A stretch of DNA of 64,000 nucleotides from an uncultured Collinsella sp. (GCA_905208635.1 CAJLPX010000012.1:10172-74171), one strand, 5' to 3'; shown: positions 39,079 to 49,086, counted from the first letter of the stretch. Translations and numbers: made by a program. Notes: a model not told the origin generated them from the letters alone.

Positions 39079-39135
39079 AACAATCGCTCGCAATGGACGA
39101 GACACTCAAGCGGACCCGCAGCTCAAAATGATGCG

Positions 39136-40449
39136 CTACAGGCGCTCGCGAACCGCCTCGACGACGTTGGCCAGATCGGCAAGGACCTCTTCATGGCTCT
39201 CCATGTCGCGCACCTTGACCTTGCCGGCGGCAAGCTCGTCGCCACCCAGGACCAAAATGAGCTTGGCGCCAACCTTGTCGGCCTGCTTAAACTGAGCTTT
39301 GAGCGAACGACCCTGGTAGTCGGCCTCGGTCACGATGCCAGCGGCGCGAAGCTCCTGCGTGATGGCAAAGACGTTCTGGCGCAGCTCCTTGCCGGCGTTG
39401 GCGACGTAGACGCACGGGGCCTCCTCGGCACCCAAGTCGTTACCAAAGGCCTGCAGGGCCAGCAGGGCGCGCTCAAAACCGACAGCGAAGCCGACGCCCG
39501 CCGTGGGCTTGCCACCCTCGAGCTCGACCAGACCGTCATAGCGACCGCCGCCACCAATGGAGCCGACACCGGCGCCGGGAGCCTCGACCTCAAAGACGGT
39601 ACGGGTGTAGTAGTCCAGACCACGCACCAGTGTGGGATCCTCGACATACTCGATACCGGCGGCATCCAGATAGCGCTTGACCTGCTCGTAGTGCTCGCGG
39701 CACTCGTCGCACAGGTTGTCGCCCATCAGCGGCGCGTCGGCCATGATCTCGCGGCAGTGGTCGTTCTTGCAGTCGAAGGCACGCAGCGGGTTGAGCTCGG
39801 CGCGCTCGCGGCACTCGTCACACATCTCGTCAGCGCGATCGAGGATAAACTGCTTGACCTGCTCGCGGTAAGCCGGACGGCACTGAGCGTCGCCCATCGA
39901 GTTAATGAGCAGACGGAGCTTGGAAAGATCGAAGCCCAGGCGCTTGTAAAACTCCATGAGCATGATGATGCACTCGGCGTCTGCCGCCGGATCGGGAGCG
40001 CCGAGCCACTCGATACCCACCTGGTGGAACTGACGCAGGCGGCCCTTCTGGGGACGCTCGCCGCGGAACATGGCCTCGGCGTAGTAAGCCTTAAACGGCG
40101 TGGAGCCCTGGGGCACCAGGTTGTTCTCCACGACTGCGCGCACCACACCGGCCGTGCCCTCGGGACGAAGCGCCAGGCGCTGCTTGGGCTTGAGTTTTGT
40201 GTCGGTGCCCTCGGTAAAGACGCGCTCCAGGTTGGCGCCGCTAAAGACGCGGAACATCTCCTTGCGCACGACGTCGGTCGACTGGCCGATGCCGTGGACA
40301 AAGACGTCCACCTGCTCGATCGCGGGCGTCTCGATGGGTTTAAAACCAAACGGCTCGAACACGCCGGCAGCGATCTGCTGCATCTTTTGCCAAGCGCGCA
40401 TCTCGGCGCCGATAAGGTCGCGGGTTCCCTCCGCCTTCTGTGCCTGCAT
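39136..40449 (-). CDS. hisS: Histidyl-tRNA synthetase
   Basis: A 437-residue class II aminoacyl-tRNA synthetase. Motif 2 is LALRPEGTAGVVRA, the histidine-specific motifs are LVRGLDYYTRTVFE and IGGGGRYDGLVE, and a C-terminal anticodon-binding domain ends the protein. A pair of Cys-rich stretches (CDECRERAE, CREHYEQ) lies in the middle. MQAQKAEGTRD is the start, with GAAAGGTG upstream; the TTG two codons earlier is less likely. Confidence 0.97.
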   Translation of the reverse strand: MQAQKAEGTRDLIGAEMRAWQKMQQIAAGVFEPFGFKPIETPAIEQVDVFVHGIGQSTDVVRKEMFRVFSGANLERVFTEGTDTKLKPKQRLALRPEGTAGVVRAVVENNLVPQGSTPFKAYYAEAMFRGERPQKGRLRQFHQVGIEWLGAPDPAADAECIIMLMEFYKRLGFDLSKLRLLINSMGDAQCRPAYREQVKQFILDRADEMCDECRERAELNPLRAFDCKNDHCREIMADAPLMGDNLCDECREHYEQVKRYLDAAGIEYVEDPTLVRGLDYYTRTVFEVEAPGAGVGSIGGGGRYDGLVELEGGKPTAGVGFAVGFERALLALQAFGNDLGAEEAPCVYVANAGKELRQNVFAITQELRAAGIVTEADYQGRSLKAQFKQADKVGAKLILVLGGDELAAGKVKVRDMESHEEVLADLANVVEAVRERL

Positions 40450-40514
40450 GGGCAAACACCTTTCTTTTGTATCGCGTCATAGGTAGTGGACATTATACGG
40501 CACAAACACAAACA

Positions 40515-40574
40515 GCGGCGGCGCGTCTGACCGAACGAGGGTGTGGGGACTCGTTCGGCCAGACACGCCGCCGC
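40515..40574 (-). terminator. Long hairpin after the MFS remnant
   Basis: 25-bp arms (40515-40539 and 40550-40574) with 23 matches around a ten-base loop, followed on minus by TGTTTGTGTTTGTG. Confidence 0.65.
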
Positions 40575-40620
40575 GGTAGCCACGGACGAAGCGGACAAGC
40601 GGCAATGCGCTTTGGCCTAT

Positions 40621-41029
40621 CTACTCCCCCGCCACGCTTGCGCGCAGCTTGGCGGCGATGGGCTCGGATGCCAGCAGGAACACGAGCATGACCACGGAGC
40701 ACGCCAGGCACACGATCCAGGTGCTCGCAAAGGAGCCCGTGGCATCGAACAGCACGCCCGAGACGATAGCGCCCACGGTGCCACCGACCATCTCGAGCGA
40801 GGTAATGGTGCCCGTGACCTTGCCCAGGTCGGCCATGCCAAACTGCTTAGACGCAGCGATTGTGGGCGTTGGAGATGTTGTACTGCGCAAGGGAAATGCC
40901 CAGGTCGCTGACGATCAACGGCTGGAACAGGCTCATGCAGTTGACGAAAATCGTGTAGCACGTGGCCACGATCACGAAGCCAGAGGCCACCACGAGCCAG
41001 CCGGGGAAGAACTTACGCTGCTGGGACAT
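40621..41029 (-). pseudogene. MFS transporter remnant with large internal deletion
   Basis: The first 50 residues of an MFS protein (MSQQRKFFPGWLVVASGF.. through VSDLGISLAQYNISNA) are read from 41029. Near 40870 the reading runs straight into the last part of an MFS protein in another frame (TIAASKQFGMADLGKVTG, TSLEMVGGTVGAIVSGVLFDATG, ending at 40621). About two thirds of a normal 400-residue transporter are missing. The family resembles oxalate/formate-type MFS. It cannot be functional as it stands. Confidence 0.8.
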
Positions 41030-41110
41030 GCTGCTCCTTATTTAACAAACGAATAGCCGGCGCCGGGCGCCGGTAGTGCCCAAGATTGCCTTGAAAGACA
41101 AGGTTGGGTG

Positions 41111-42409
41111 CTACCGGTGGTCGGCGATATAGCCCAAAGCGACGGCGGTATAGGCCGCGGCACCGAGCGGCAGTTCGGCATCGTTAAAACGCGCCTTGGG
41201 ATGATGCTGAGCAAAATGCTCGTCCGTATCAGTCACGGCAGCGCCCACGGTAAAGTACGCACTCGGGATCTCGCTCGAGATCAACGCGAAGTCCTCGCTC
41301 GCCATGGCGTGGAACAGCGGCAGGAAGGCGGACTTGGGCAGCACCGCGCCCACGTAGCCAAGCGACGCCTGCGTCATATCGTCATCGAGTACGAGCGGGG
41401 GAACATCCGAGAGCGTCTCAATAGTCGCCGGCGTACGATAGGTCGTGGCAACGCCTTTGACGACCTCCGCGATGCGGGCCTTGAGGTGCTCCATGAGCTC
41501 GACATCGAAGCCACGCAGCGTTCCCTCGAGCACACAAGTATCAGGGATGACATTTGCGGCCTGGCCGCCGGCGAACTTGCCAACGGTAAGCGCGACCTCC
41601 TTGGCCGCCGGCACTTCGCGAGCGATAAGCTCCTGAAGTGCCAGATGCACGTGCACACCCGCCGTAATGGGGTCGATGCAGATCTCGGGGCTCGAGCCAT
41701 GACCGCCCTTGCCCTGCAGCGTGATGCGGAAACCGTACACGCCCGAGAGCGCCGGACTGCCGTAAAGCACCAGGCCAAGCGGCGACTGGCTATTGACATG
41801 CATGGCAAAGGCGACCTGAGGGCGCGGGTTCTGCAGCAGACCGTCGGCGATGGCGGCGCGGGCACCCTCAAAGGTTTCCTCGCCCGGCTGGAACAGCAGC
41901 TTAACCGTGGCGTTGGCATCAACAAGCTCAGTCTCGCGCGCTTTGAGCATACGAGCCGCACCAAGCAGCGCCGTCGCGTGCATATCGTGACCGCAAGCAT
42001 GCATGCAGCCGTTGACAGAGGCAAAAGACTCGCCCGACTCTTCCGCGACGGGAAGGGCATCCATGTCACCGCGCAGCATGATGACCGTGCCGGCCTGATC
42101 GTCCGTGCACGTACCGTTGCCCTGGGCCGCCACGGCCGCACCGGCACCGATGAGGCCCACAACACAGGAGCCGTCGACGAGCGTGGCAAACGGGATGTCC
42201 ATCTCGGTCAGGCGCGCTTGGATATACGCAGAGGTCTGTGGGAGGCTATTACCCAGCTCGGGCATCTGGTGGAGATCGTGTCGCCACGCAGCGAGCTCGT
42301 CTGCAAAAGCCTGAGCTTCTGCAACAAGACCGTCACCGATAGCGGTCTGCGCCGCGGCGGTGGCCTTGGGCGCTGATTGCGGTTGAAGATCGAACAAAGC
42401 TGGTGCCAT
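41111..42409 (-). CDS. M20D-family amidohydrolase
   Basis: A 432-residue zinc or manganese peptidase-like amidohydrolase (HipO / IAA-amino-acid hydrolase type). Metal-binding motifs are HACGHDMHATALLGAA and QPGEETFEGA, with RGDMDALPV and a C-terminal MASEDFA. The small lid domain is in the middle (GKGGHGSSPE). Substrates of the family are N-acyl amino acids and small peptides. MAPALFDL is the start, with GGAGGG six bases upstream. A hairpin at 41072-41118 overlaps the stop codon, with G-U pairs in the stem. Confidence 0.88.
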   Translation of the reverse strand: MAPALFDLQPQSAPKATAAAQTAIGDGLVAEAQAFADELAAWRHDLHQMPELGNSLPQTSAYIQARLTEMDIPFATLVDGSCVVGLIGAGAAVAAQGNGTCTDDQAGTVIMLRGDMDALPVAEESGESFASVNGCMHACGHDMHATALLGAARMLKARETELVDANATVKLLFQPGEETFEGARAAIADGLLQNPRPQVAFAMHVNSQSPLGLVLYGSPALSGVYGFRITLQGKGGHGSSPEICIDPITAGVHVHLALQELIAREVPAAKEVALTVGKFAGGQAANVIPDTCVLEGTLRGFDVELMEHLKARIAEVVKGVATTYRTPATIETLSDVPPLVLDDDMTQASLGYVGAVLPKSAFLPLFHAMASEDFALISSEIPSAYFTVGAAVTDTDEHFAQHHPKARFNDAELPLGAAAYTAVALGYIADHR

Positions 42410-42484
42410 AGATGCCCTCCAGTATCGTTTTTGCAGCAAGCACTTTGATAGCGTAAAGTGCAAGGTACTACTTTAAGGGCGAGG

Positions 42485-42513
42485 CATAAAAAATGCCGCC
42501 CCGGGAGGGCGGC
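42485..42513 (-). terminator. Terminator after the EamA transporter gene
   Basis: GCCGCCC / GGGCGGC arms with a five-base loop, then TTTTTTATGCC on minus. Confidence 0.8.
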
Positions 42514-42525
42514 GCAACAAGTTGT

Positions 42526-43509
42526 TTACAATTGCGGGCGCGGCTTTCGACGCAAAAAATCGAAGTGAGTCTCGCTCAAGATAATCGACAGGAAGATGAG
42601 CGCGAAGCCGGCGAGCAGGCGCGAGGTGAGCGCCTCCCCCATCAGCAGCACCGAAAACAACACGCCCGAAGGGGACTCCATCGAAAGGAGCAGCGAGCCC
42701 GTCGAGGCCGGGACATGCGCCAGGCCGACGTTTTGGATGAGCAGAGCCGCGCATGTGCAACCCACCGAGAGAAACGCCATCGCACTGATAAAGCTCGGCG
42801 TCCACACGGACAGAGGCGCTTGGGTCTCGAATAGCAGCGACGTTGCCAGGCTCAGCACGCCGTTGCCCACAAACATCCAAAACGTGATGACGTTGATGTC
42901 CATTTTGCGACCGTACTTGGCAGTCACCGCCATCTGGATGGCGAAAAAGGCCGCACCCGCCAGCGTAATGACGTCACCAATGTTGAATTCAACGCTATCG
43001 AGTGCGACGAGGCCAATGCCCGCTAGGCACAGCAGCGCGGCACCCAAGTTGTAGCGCGTGAGCTTTTCGCCGCTCAGGAAATAGCTCGCGAACGGCACAA
43101 GGATGCAATACGTGCCCGTCAAAAAAGCATTCTTGCCCGCCGTAGTATGTGCCAGACCGACCGTCTGCAGCGCATAGGCCGCCCACATGAGCACGCCCAT
43201 ACTCAGGCCAACGATCAGGTTGCGAGCGTTGAGGTGCGCGATGATGCGCTTGTGGAAGACGGCAAACATGACCAACGCTGCGGGCAGAAAACGTACATAG
43301 AGCAGCGCGAACACCGGAATGGTGCCGAGTGCGTCCTTCATAGTGGTAAAGGAGTAGCCCCAGATGACCGCCACCGAAAGGAGCAGAACCTTCCAGAACA
43401 ACGGCGAACGAGCACCGGCACCACGGGAGGTGCCGCCCGCACCCAGGTCCTCGCGAGCAACAGGGCTATCGGGCATGTTTTCAATTTCGTTGGCAGCGTA
43501 TTGGGCCAT
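42526..43509 (-). CDS. EamA/DMT-family transporter
   Basis: A 327-residue drug/metabolite-transporter-superfamily protein with ten predicted helices in two EamA repeats, after a hydrophilic tail of about 38 residues. The first repeat contains VAVIWGYSFTTMKDAL and the second LLIQNVGLAHVPASTGSLLLSMESP. The substrate is unknown. It lies 115 bp upstream of the M20D gene on the same strand, so an export role for its products is possible but unproven. Confidence 0.88.
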   Translation of the reverse strand: MAQYAANEIENMPDSPVAREDLGAGGTSRGAGARSPLFWKVLLLSVAVIWGYSFTTMKDALGTIPVFALLYVRFLPAALVMFAVFHKRIIAHLNARNLIVGLSMGVLMWAAYALQTVGLAHTTAGKNAFLTGTYCILVPFASYFLSGEKLTRYNLGAALLCLAGIGLVALDSVEFNIGDVITLAGAAFFAIQMAVTAKYGRKMDINVITFWMFVGNGVLSLATSLLFETQAPLSVWTPSFISAMAFLSVGCTCAALLIQNVGLAHVPASTGSLLLSMESPSGVLFSVLLMGEALTSRLLAGFALIFLSIILSETHFDFLRRKPRPQL

Positions 43510-43578
43510 GGAACATCCTCACACTCAAACTGGGCGTGGTGTCCGCACGCGTATGGCTGCGTGCCGCCTCATGGTCAA

Positions 43579-43615
43579 ATAAAAACGGGACGCGCCGGAC
43601 CCCCGGCACGCCCCG
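43579..43615 (-). terminator. Terminator after the YhgE pair
   Basis: CGGGACGCGCCGG pairs with CCGGCACGCCCCG (two G-U), four-base loop, then TTTTTATTTGACC on minus. Confidence 0.75.
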
Positions 43616-43709
43616 CTACTGTAGCAACAACCAGCGTTGCACCGCAATCCAGCCCACTAAAGCGTCAGCAAAGTGAACCTCGATGTTTTGTCAATGTCAC
43701 GCTGTTGCA

Positions 43710-45899
43710 CTAAATAAGCTTCGTGCTTTCAAGCTTTTCGATAATCCAGTCGTTGGCCTTGATGACCGGGCGGCGGAAGACGACGCCCAGGCCCAGCGAC
43801 GGAATCAGGTAGCTCGCCAAGATACCCAGCTCAATCCAGTACTCCATATGGTAGGCGCCAGCCATGGCGGCATGCATGGCGTTGATGCCGTGGGTGAACG
43901 GCAGGAACGGATAGATCGCCTGGAACACAGGGCCGGTCATCTCGATGGGAAACGTACCGCCCGAACCGCCGACCTGCATAACCAACAGCACGACGGCGAG
44001 CGCCTTGCCGATATCGCCAAACGAAACCGTAAGCGTGTAGACGATATTGGAGAACACGAGACTCGCGACCCAACCCGCCAGCACAAATTGCAGCGGGTTG
44101 TCGCACTGAATGCCAAAGAACAGGATGTCGCCCGCGCACACGAGTGTCGCCTGCAGCAGGGCCAGACCTCCAAAGAACAGGTAGCGGCCCAGGTAGATCT
44201 CGTGCAGGCGCACGGGGATCAGCTCGTTGATGAGCTCATCGTCAACCGAGACCTTCATCATGGCCGCCAGTACAATCGAGCCCACCCACAGCGACAGAAT
44301 CGTGTAGAACGGTGCCATGGCCGAACCGTAGTTGCGGATCGGATAGACCGGTTTGCGGTCGAGCGCGACGGGGCCGGAAAGCGACACGGCGAGGCCCTCG
44401 GGGTCGTTGCCAATCATTGTCTTAATCATGGCCAGGTCACCCGACATCAGAGCGCTATCAAGCTCGTCCTTAAAAGCGCTGATCTTGTCCGACGCCTCGC
44501 CCAACTGATCAGAAGCCTTGTTGACCAGCGTCGCAGCCTTGGAGAGGCCCTTTGCGAGCGAGCCAGAGGCGTCGGTCAGACCGCTCACAGCGCTATCCAA
44601 GTCACCCGAGATACCGTTCAGGGAATCCAGAACGCCCGAAATGGTCTTCTTGAGCTCCTTGGCCTTAACCGAGAACGTGGAATCGTAGTCGGACTTGGCT
44701 CCCGAGATACCCGCCTTGGCATCGGCGATGGCCTGGTCGACCTCGGCACGCGAGTTGTTGACCTCCGCCATGCCGTCCGAAAGGGACTTTGCGGTCGCCG
44801 TCAGGTCCTTCGCATTGTTGCGGTACTCCACGGCAATTCTGCCCAGCGACGTCGCAGCGGACTCGAGACCGTCTTTGAGCTTGTCATCACTCACCTGGTC
44901 GGCAAGGTTGCGGAGCTGATCGGCCATCGCATCGATATCGTCAGCACGCGTATTGAGCGCCGCTGCGGCTTCGTTGAGCTGAGACACCGTAAGGTAAACA
45001 TGCTGATTCGCGGCATCGAATGCCTTCGCAAGCTCGGCGGACACGTTGTCGAACGAGCCCGCGCTTCCGTCAATCGCCGCGTCAACGGCATCGTTGGCGG
45101 CCTTGAGCGCTTCCTTGGAATCATTGATGCCGCTCTTGGCGTGCTCCATCAGCTGCTTCGTCGACTCATCAACGGTGCCCGTCTGCTTGAGCATGCCGCC
45201 CGCCGATGTCAGTGAATCGGACGTGGAGCTCAAAATGCCCGCGAGCGACGTCGCACTCGCCTGAACGTCCTGCAGGTCCTCGACCGAATCGCCCAGCGTC
45301 GAGGACAGATTGGCGATAAAGTTGCTCACCTGGTCGGTACTCATATAGTCGAGCAGGCTGGACACGGTCTTAAGGCCGATGGTCGTGATGGTCTTGGTAA
45401 AGGTCTCGTTGACCTGACTCTGGACGGCGCTCGAGCCCTTTTCAGTCACGATCTGTGCGATGGCGTTAGCCTTCTGGTTCTCGTAGAACTCGATATCGGC
45501 GTGCTTCACCTCGGTCGAGAAAAGCGTCATCATGTCGGCGCTAAACGTTTTAGGGATAACGACGGCAGCGTAGTACGCGCCCGACTTGACGCCATCGATG
45601 GCCTTATCGCGATCGTTGAGCACAACCCAGTCGAAGTTCTCGTTGCCGCGCAGGGTGGCGGTTACGTTTTCGCCCACGTTGACCTCGACGGGAATCAGAT
45701 CGCTCTCGTAACCCTCATCAGTGTTGACCACGGCGATCTTAAGGTTGCCGGTGTTGCCGTACGGATCCCAGCTTCCGGCGATGTTAAACCATGCATAGAG
45801 ACATGGCACGATGATCAGGCCCATCACGACGACCATGCCGATCACGGAGCGAGACACGTTTTGGACATCGCGCTTAAACAGGTGCAGGATGTTTTTCAT
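43710..45899 (-). CDS. YhgE/Pip-family membrane protein, second of pair
   Basis: A 729-residue protein of the YhgE/Pip (phage infection protein) family with an ABC-2-like topology. One N-terminal helix (about 18-38, IGMVVVMGLIIVPCLYAWF) is followed by the YhgE N domain (WDPYGNTGNLKIAVVNTDEGY), a long Ala/Ser/Asp-rich coiled-coil region outside the membrane (about 200-490), and five C-terminal helices. The ATG directly follows the stop of the upstream gene, with no gap, so the two are translationally coupled. The molecular role of the family is unsettled. Confidence 0.85.
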   Translation of the reverse strand: MKNILHLFKRDVQNVSRSVIGMVVVMGLIIVPCLYAWFNIAGSWDPYGNTGNLKIAVVNTDEGYESDLIPVEVNVGENVTATLRGNENFDWVVLNDRDKAIDGVKSGAYYAAVVIPKTFSADMMTLFSTEVKHADIEFYENQKANAIAQIVTEKGSSAVQSQVNETFTKTITTIGLKTVSSLLDYMSTDQVSNFIANLSSTLGDSVEDLQDVQASATSLAGILSSTSDSLTSAGGMLKQTGTVDESTKQLMEHAKSGINDSKEALKAANDAVDAAIDGSAGSFDNVSAELAKAFDAANQHVYLTVSQLNEAAAALNTRADDIDAMADQLRNLADQVSDDKLKDGLESAATSLGRIAVEYRNNAKDLTATAKSLSDGMAEVNNSRAEVDQAIADAKAGISGAKSDYDSTFSVKAKELKKTISGVLDSLNGISGDLDSAVSGLTDASGSLAKGLSKAATLVNKASDQLGEASDKISAFKDELDSALMSGDLAMIKTMIGNDPEGLAVSLSGPVALDRKPVYPIRNYGSAMAPFYTILSLWVGSIVLAAMMKVSVDDELINELIPVRLHEIYLGRYLFFGGLALLQATLVCAGDILFFGIQCDNPLQFVLAGWVASLVFSNIVYTLTVSFGDIGKALAVVLLVMQVGGSGGTFPIEMTGPVFQAIYPFLPFTHGINAMHAAMAGAYHMEYWIELGILASYLIPSLGLGVVFRRPVIKANDWIIEKLESTKLI

Positions 45900-48689
45900 T
45901 TATGCCTCACCTCCTTTAGAGTGCTTGCCAAGCGAGGTGGTGTCCCCGTCGTTTCCGTTTACGTTGTCAGCGCCGTCGGCATCTTGAGCCTTACGATGCG
46001 CACCGATATGCGACAGACGGCTCGTAGGCTGTTCGCCTCCCTTGGCGCCACGCTCGCTGGCGTTGAGACCAAACATGCGACGGGCGGCAGGGATGGCAGC
46101 CGTGTGCTCGCGCATCTCGCGGCGAAGGTCCTCGTCCGAAAGCGCCGAGATACGCATCTGGGTATTGAGGCTCGCACGGATGTATTCGATGTTGATGAGC
46201 CAGCCGCAGATGGCGATAACCGAAATGATCCAGATAACGAGCAGGATGATCTTGCCGTTATTGTCGATATCGAGCACCGTCGAAAGCACAAAGAGCAGAA
46301 CCTGCACGCCTACCACGGCGGCAAAACCGCCCTTGATGTAGTACGGGTAGCGATGCTCAAACGCCACGGCATGATCGAGCAGCTCGCGACGGTACGAATC
46401 CGAATCGAGCATGACGCGCATGGCCGTGCGCAGCGAATAGCGCTGGCGCGGCAGGTCGTTGGACTCGCAGATCATGAGGCCCGTCGTGGAAAGCTGCTTG
46501 TCAAAGAGCAGGTTGAGGTTGAGCAGCAGCGGACGCAGCTGCAAGCCAATAAAGAGTGCGATGGCAAGGAACACGCCCAGGATGCACAGGTTGAACAGGT
46601 AGTTGAACGAATACATGCCACCGACGGTCTCGCGCAGCAGGTTGATGCCATAGGTGAAGGGCAGCAGCGGATGCAGCCATTGGAAGAAGCCGGGCATCAT
46701 CTCGATGGGATACATGCCCGACGAGCCGGGGATCTGCACAATGACGAGGATGACGCCAATGGCTTTACCGATATGCTTAAACGTGGTGGACAGCGCATAG
46801 ATGATGTTGACGTAGGTGAACGAAATAGCGATGCCGCCCAGTACAAAGAGCAGCGGATTGACGCACTGAACGCCAATGACCAGGTCGCCCACCGTAACGA
46901 TAATGGCCTGGAACGCGCCCAGGATCACCAGCAGCAGCCAGCGGCCAAAGTAGCCCTGACGCGCCGTAAAGCTACCGATGCCCTCGCGGTCGACCTCGAG
47001 TTTATAGATAGCGATGAGCACATAGCCGCCTACCCACAGCGCCAGATTGGTGTAGAAGGGCGCGATGCCCGAGCCAAAGCTCTTGACCGGATAGATTGAC
47101 TTGGACGTCAGCTCAACCGGAGATGCCATGAAATCTGCCACGTCATTGACGTCGACGTCCATGAGGTCGGCTAACTCGCCCATAGACTCAGAGGTCTGCA
47201 GCGCCGCAATGTCATTGGCGGCGGTCGCGAGCTTGTCCTGAACCTTGGCAAGGGAGGCGTCGGTTTGGGACAGCGTGGTCTTTGCCTGCTTGAGCGTGGC
47301 GTCGAGCTGCGCCAGCGTGCCGCGCGCGCTCGCTATCGTGGGGGTCATACCCGACACAATGCCGGTCAAATCGCCCGAAACGGCGGCAAAGGAGTCAAGC
47401 GCGCTCGAAGCCTTCGGAAGTGCGTTCTGACCCAGATCGGTCTGAGCCTGACCGAGGCTAGCCGTACCGGTCTGAATTGCCGCGTTGAGTGCGTTGCTCG
47501 CGTTCGAGATTGCCGTAGCGTCGTTTGCCATGGCGCTCGACTGTGCAGAAAGGCCATCCTTGATGCTCTGCAGCTTCTGGTTTTGCTCGCGAAGCGAATC
47601 GATGGTCGATACAATGCGCGCGTCAATTTCCTCGGAACCTGTCGACGTGTCATTAACGAGAATCTCCAAGTGCCCGATAACGGCCTTATTGTGATCGATC
47701 GTCGCCTGGAGAGACTCGAGCGAGTTGTCGATGCGGGTGGTCGTAGATGTGACCGTACCCGTTAGCTTGCCAATCGCAGCGTTCGCGGAGGCTGACGTCT
47801 TGGTGAGTGCAAGGCTACCTTCCGAGAGTGCCTTGGAGAGCGAGGTGATAGAGTTGCCCGCCGTGGCGCGAGCCTCGCCCAGCAGGTCGTTGCCCTGGGA
47901 GATTGCCTGCGTCAGCGACGGTGCCTGACCTTGCAAGCCGGCAAGCGCCGCATCAGCCGAGGCGATAGCGCCACTCGTCTTATCGATGGCGGCATTCATA
48001 TCGCCAATCGAATCGCGCACCTCACCCAAGGTGTCGGATGCCTCGGACACCGAACTTGTCAGCGAGTCCTGAGTCTGGGTTGCCTTGTCCTTTAAATCGA
48101 CACCGGCATCCTTGGCGATACTGGCAACAGTCTCGCCCACCGTGGAGACAAACTCCGAGTTGATCTGCTCCTCGATGGTGTTGGCACCGGTATCGGTGAC
48201 CTTGGGCGCAATGGCGCTCTTTTTCTCGTTGACGTAATAGGTGAGCTTCGGCTGATGGTAATTGCCATCGAGCATCGAGACGAGATTGTCGGAGAAGTTC
48301 TTGGGAATCACGATGGCAGCATAGTATTCGCCACTTTCGACGCCCTCTTTGGCATCTGCCGCCGAGTCGACGAAGGTCCAGCCCAGCTGGTCGTTCTCCT
48401 TGAGTTGGTCGACCACCTTATCGCCCGCGTTGAGCTCGCCCACCAAGTCGTTTTGGGTGCCTTGATCGTTGTTGGCGATGGCGATTTTAATGCCCTGGGT
48501 ATTTCCGTACGGATCCCAGTTGGCAACGATGTTGTACCAGGCATACAGCGAGGGAATGACGCACACGCCCAGGGTAACCACCAGGGCGACGGGGTTCACG
48601 ATCAATCGCTTGATGTCGCGTTTAAAGATTGCAAAGGAGACCTTTGCGTTGGATAGTTTGCTGCCGAGACTCACGCTTGGACCATCCAT
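45900..48689 (-). CDS. YhgE/Pip-family membrane protein, first of pair
   Basis: A 929-residue paralogue of the following gene. It has the N-terminal helix with GVCVIPSLYAWYNIVANWDPYGNTQGIKI split over residues 40-70, a long coiled-coil region (about 220-560) rich in Ser, Ala and Asp, and five to six helices near 590-790. It has about 150 extra C-terminal residues, including two more helices (VVGVQVLLFVLSTVLDI, ILLVIWIISVIAICGWLI) and a basic cytosolic tail. The ribosome site before ATG 48689 is weak. Confidence 0.85.
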   Translation of the reverse strand: MDGPSVSLGSKLSNAKVSFAIFKRDIKRLIVNPVALVVTLGVCVIPSLYAWYNIVANWDPYGNTQGIKIAIANNDQGTQNDLVGELNAGDKVVDQLKENDQLGWTFVDSAADAKEGVESGEYYAAIVIPKNFSDNLVSMLDGNYHQPKLTYYVNEKKSAIAPKVTDTGANTIEEQINSEFVSTVGETVASIAKDAGVDLKDKATQTQDSLTSSVSEASDTLGEVRDSIGDMNAAIDKTSGAIASADAALAGLQGQAPSLTQAISQGNDLLGEARATAGNSITSLSKALSEGSLALTKTSASANAAIGKLTGTVTSTTTRIDNSLESLQATIDHNKAVIGHLEILVNDTSTGSEEIDARIVSTIDSLREQNQKLQSIKDGLSAQSSAMANDATAISNASNALNAAIQTGTASLGQAQTDLGQNALPKASSALDSFAAVSGDLTGIVSGMTPTIASARGTLAQLDATLKQAKTTLSQTDASLAKVQDKLATAANDIAALQTSESMGELADLMDVDVNDVADFMASPVELTSKSIYPVKSFGSGIAPFYTNLALWVGGYVLIAIYKLEVDREGIGSFTARQGYFGRWLLLVILGAFQAIIVTVGDLVIGVQCVNPLLFVLGGIAISFTYVNIIYALSTTFKHIGKAIGVILVIVQIPGSSGMYPIEMMPGFFQWLHPLLPFTYGINLLRETVGGMYSFNYLFNLCILGVFLAIALFIGLQLRPLLLNLNLLFDKQLSTTGLMICESNDLPRQRYSLRTAMRVMLDSDSYRRELLDHAVAFEHRYPYYIKGGFAAVVGVQVLLFVLSTVLDIDNNGKIILLVIWIISVIAICGWLINIEYIRASLNTQMRISALSDEDLRREMREHTAAIPAARRMFGLNASERGAKGGEQPTSRLSHIGAHRKAQDADGADNVNGNDGDTTSLGKHSKGGEA

Positions 48690-48950
48690 CCTGTCGTTGA
48701 ATCAAATCGTACTATCAAAAACCATTGTACGTAGGCGCTTTAGCGTCTCAGCGCACAATGGTATCGAGTTTTGCGGGTAGCAATATACTACGAAGACGAA
48801 TTAACGTACAGTTGTACAGTATCTTTAATTTTAGCAGGTCACAAAACCACAACCCGCACAAATCAGCAATCCGAATAGTCCTCGGGGACGTTCTTGAATG
48901 ACCAGTCGTTTAAGAGCGTCCCCAATGACTACTTTGGACCACGAAGGCGC
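48690..48950. other. AT-richer upstream region of the YhgE operon
   Basis: No gene is seen. There are short dyads: CCATTGT..ACAATGG near 48722-48763 and GTACAG-TTGTAC near 48810, either of which could be an operator or promoter part for the YhgE pair. GGGGACG/CGTCCCC at 48896 and 48919 forms a further hairpin. Confidence 0.4.
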
Positions 48951-48952
48951 CG

Positions 48953-49072
48953 CAGGTTGAGCATAAGTCAGCGAAAACGCCCCTAAGCGAGCAAGGTGAC
49001 GCGAAAGAGGAGGGAAGCGTACTTCGGTACGCGACCGACGATTGAACGTCAGATTGCCGCTTAGGGGCGTTT
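48953..49072 (-). other. Structured element after htpG with UUCG hairpin and conserved tail
   Basis: 15-bp perfect arms (48975-48989 and 49058-49072) enclose a smaller GCGTAC-TTCG-GTACGC hairpin (49017-49032). Reading minus, the outer stem ends in TTT and is followed by the tail shared with the uxaB-uxaA gap (48973-48953). It starts 15 bp after the htpG stop and probably terminates it; the size and inner structure are more than a simple terminator needs. Confidence 0.6.
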
Positions 49073-49086
49073 GCAGCGTCGAGTGG

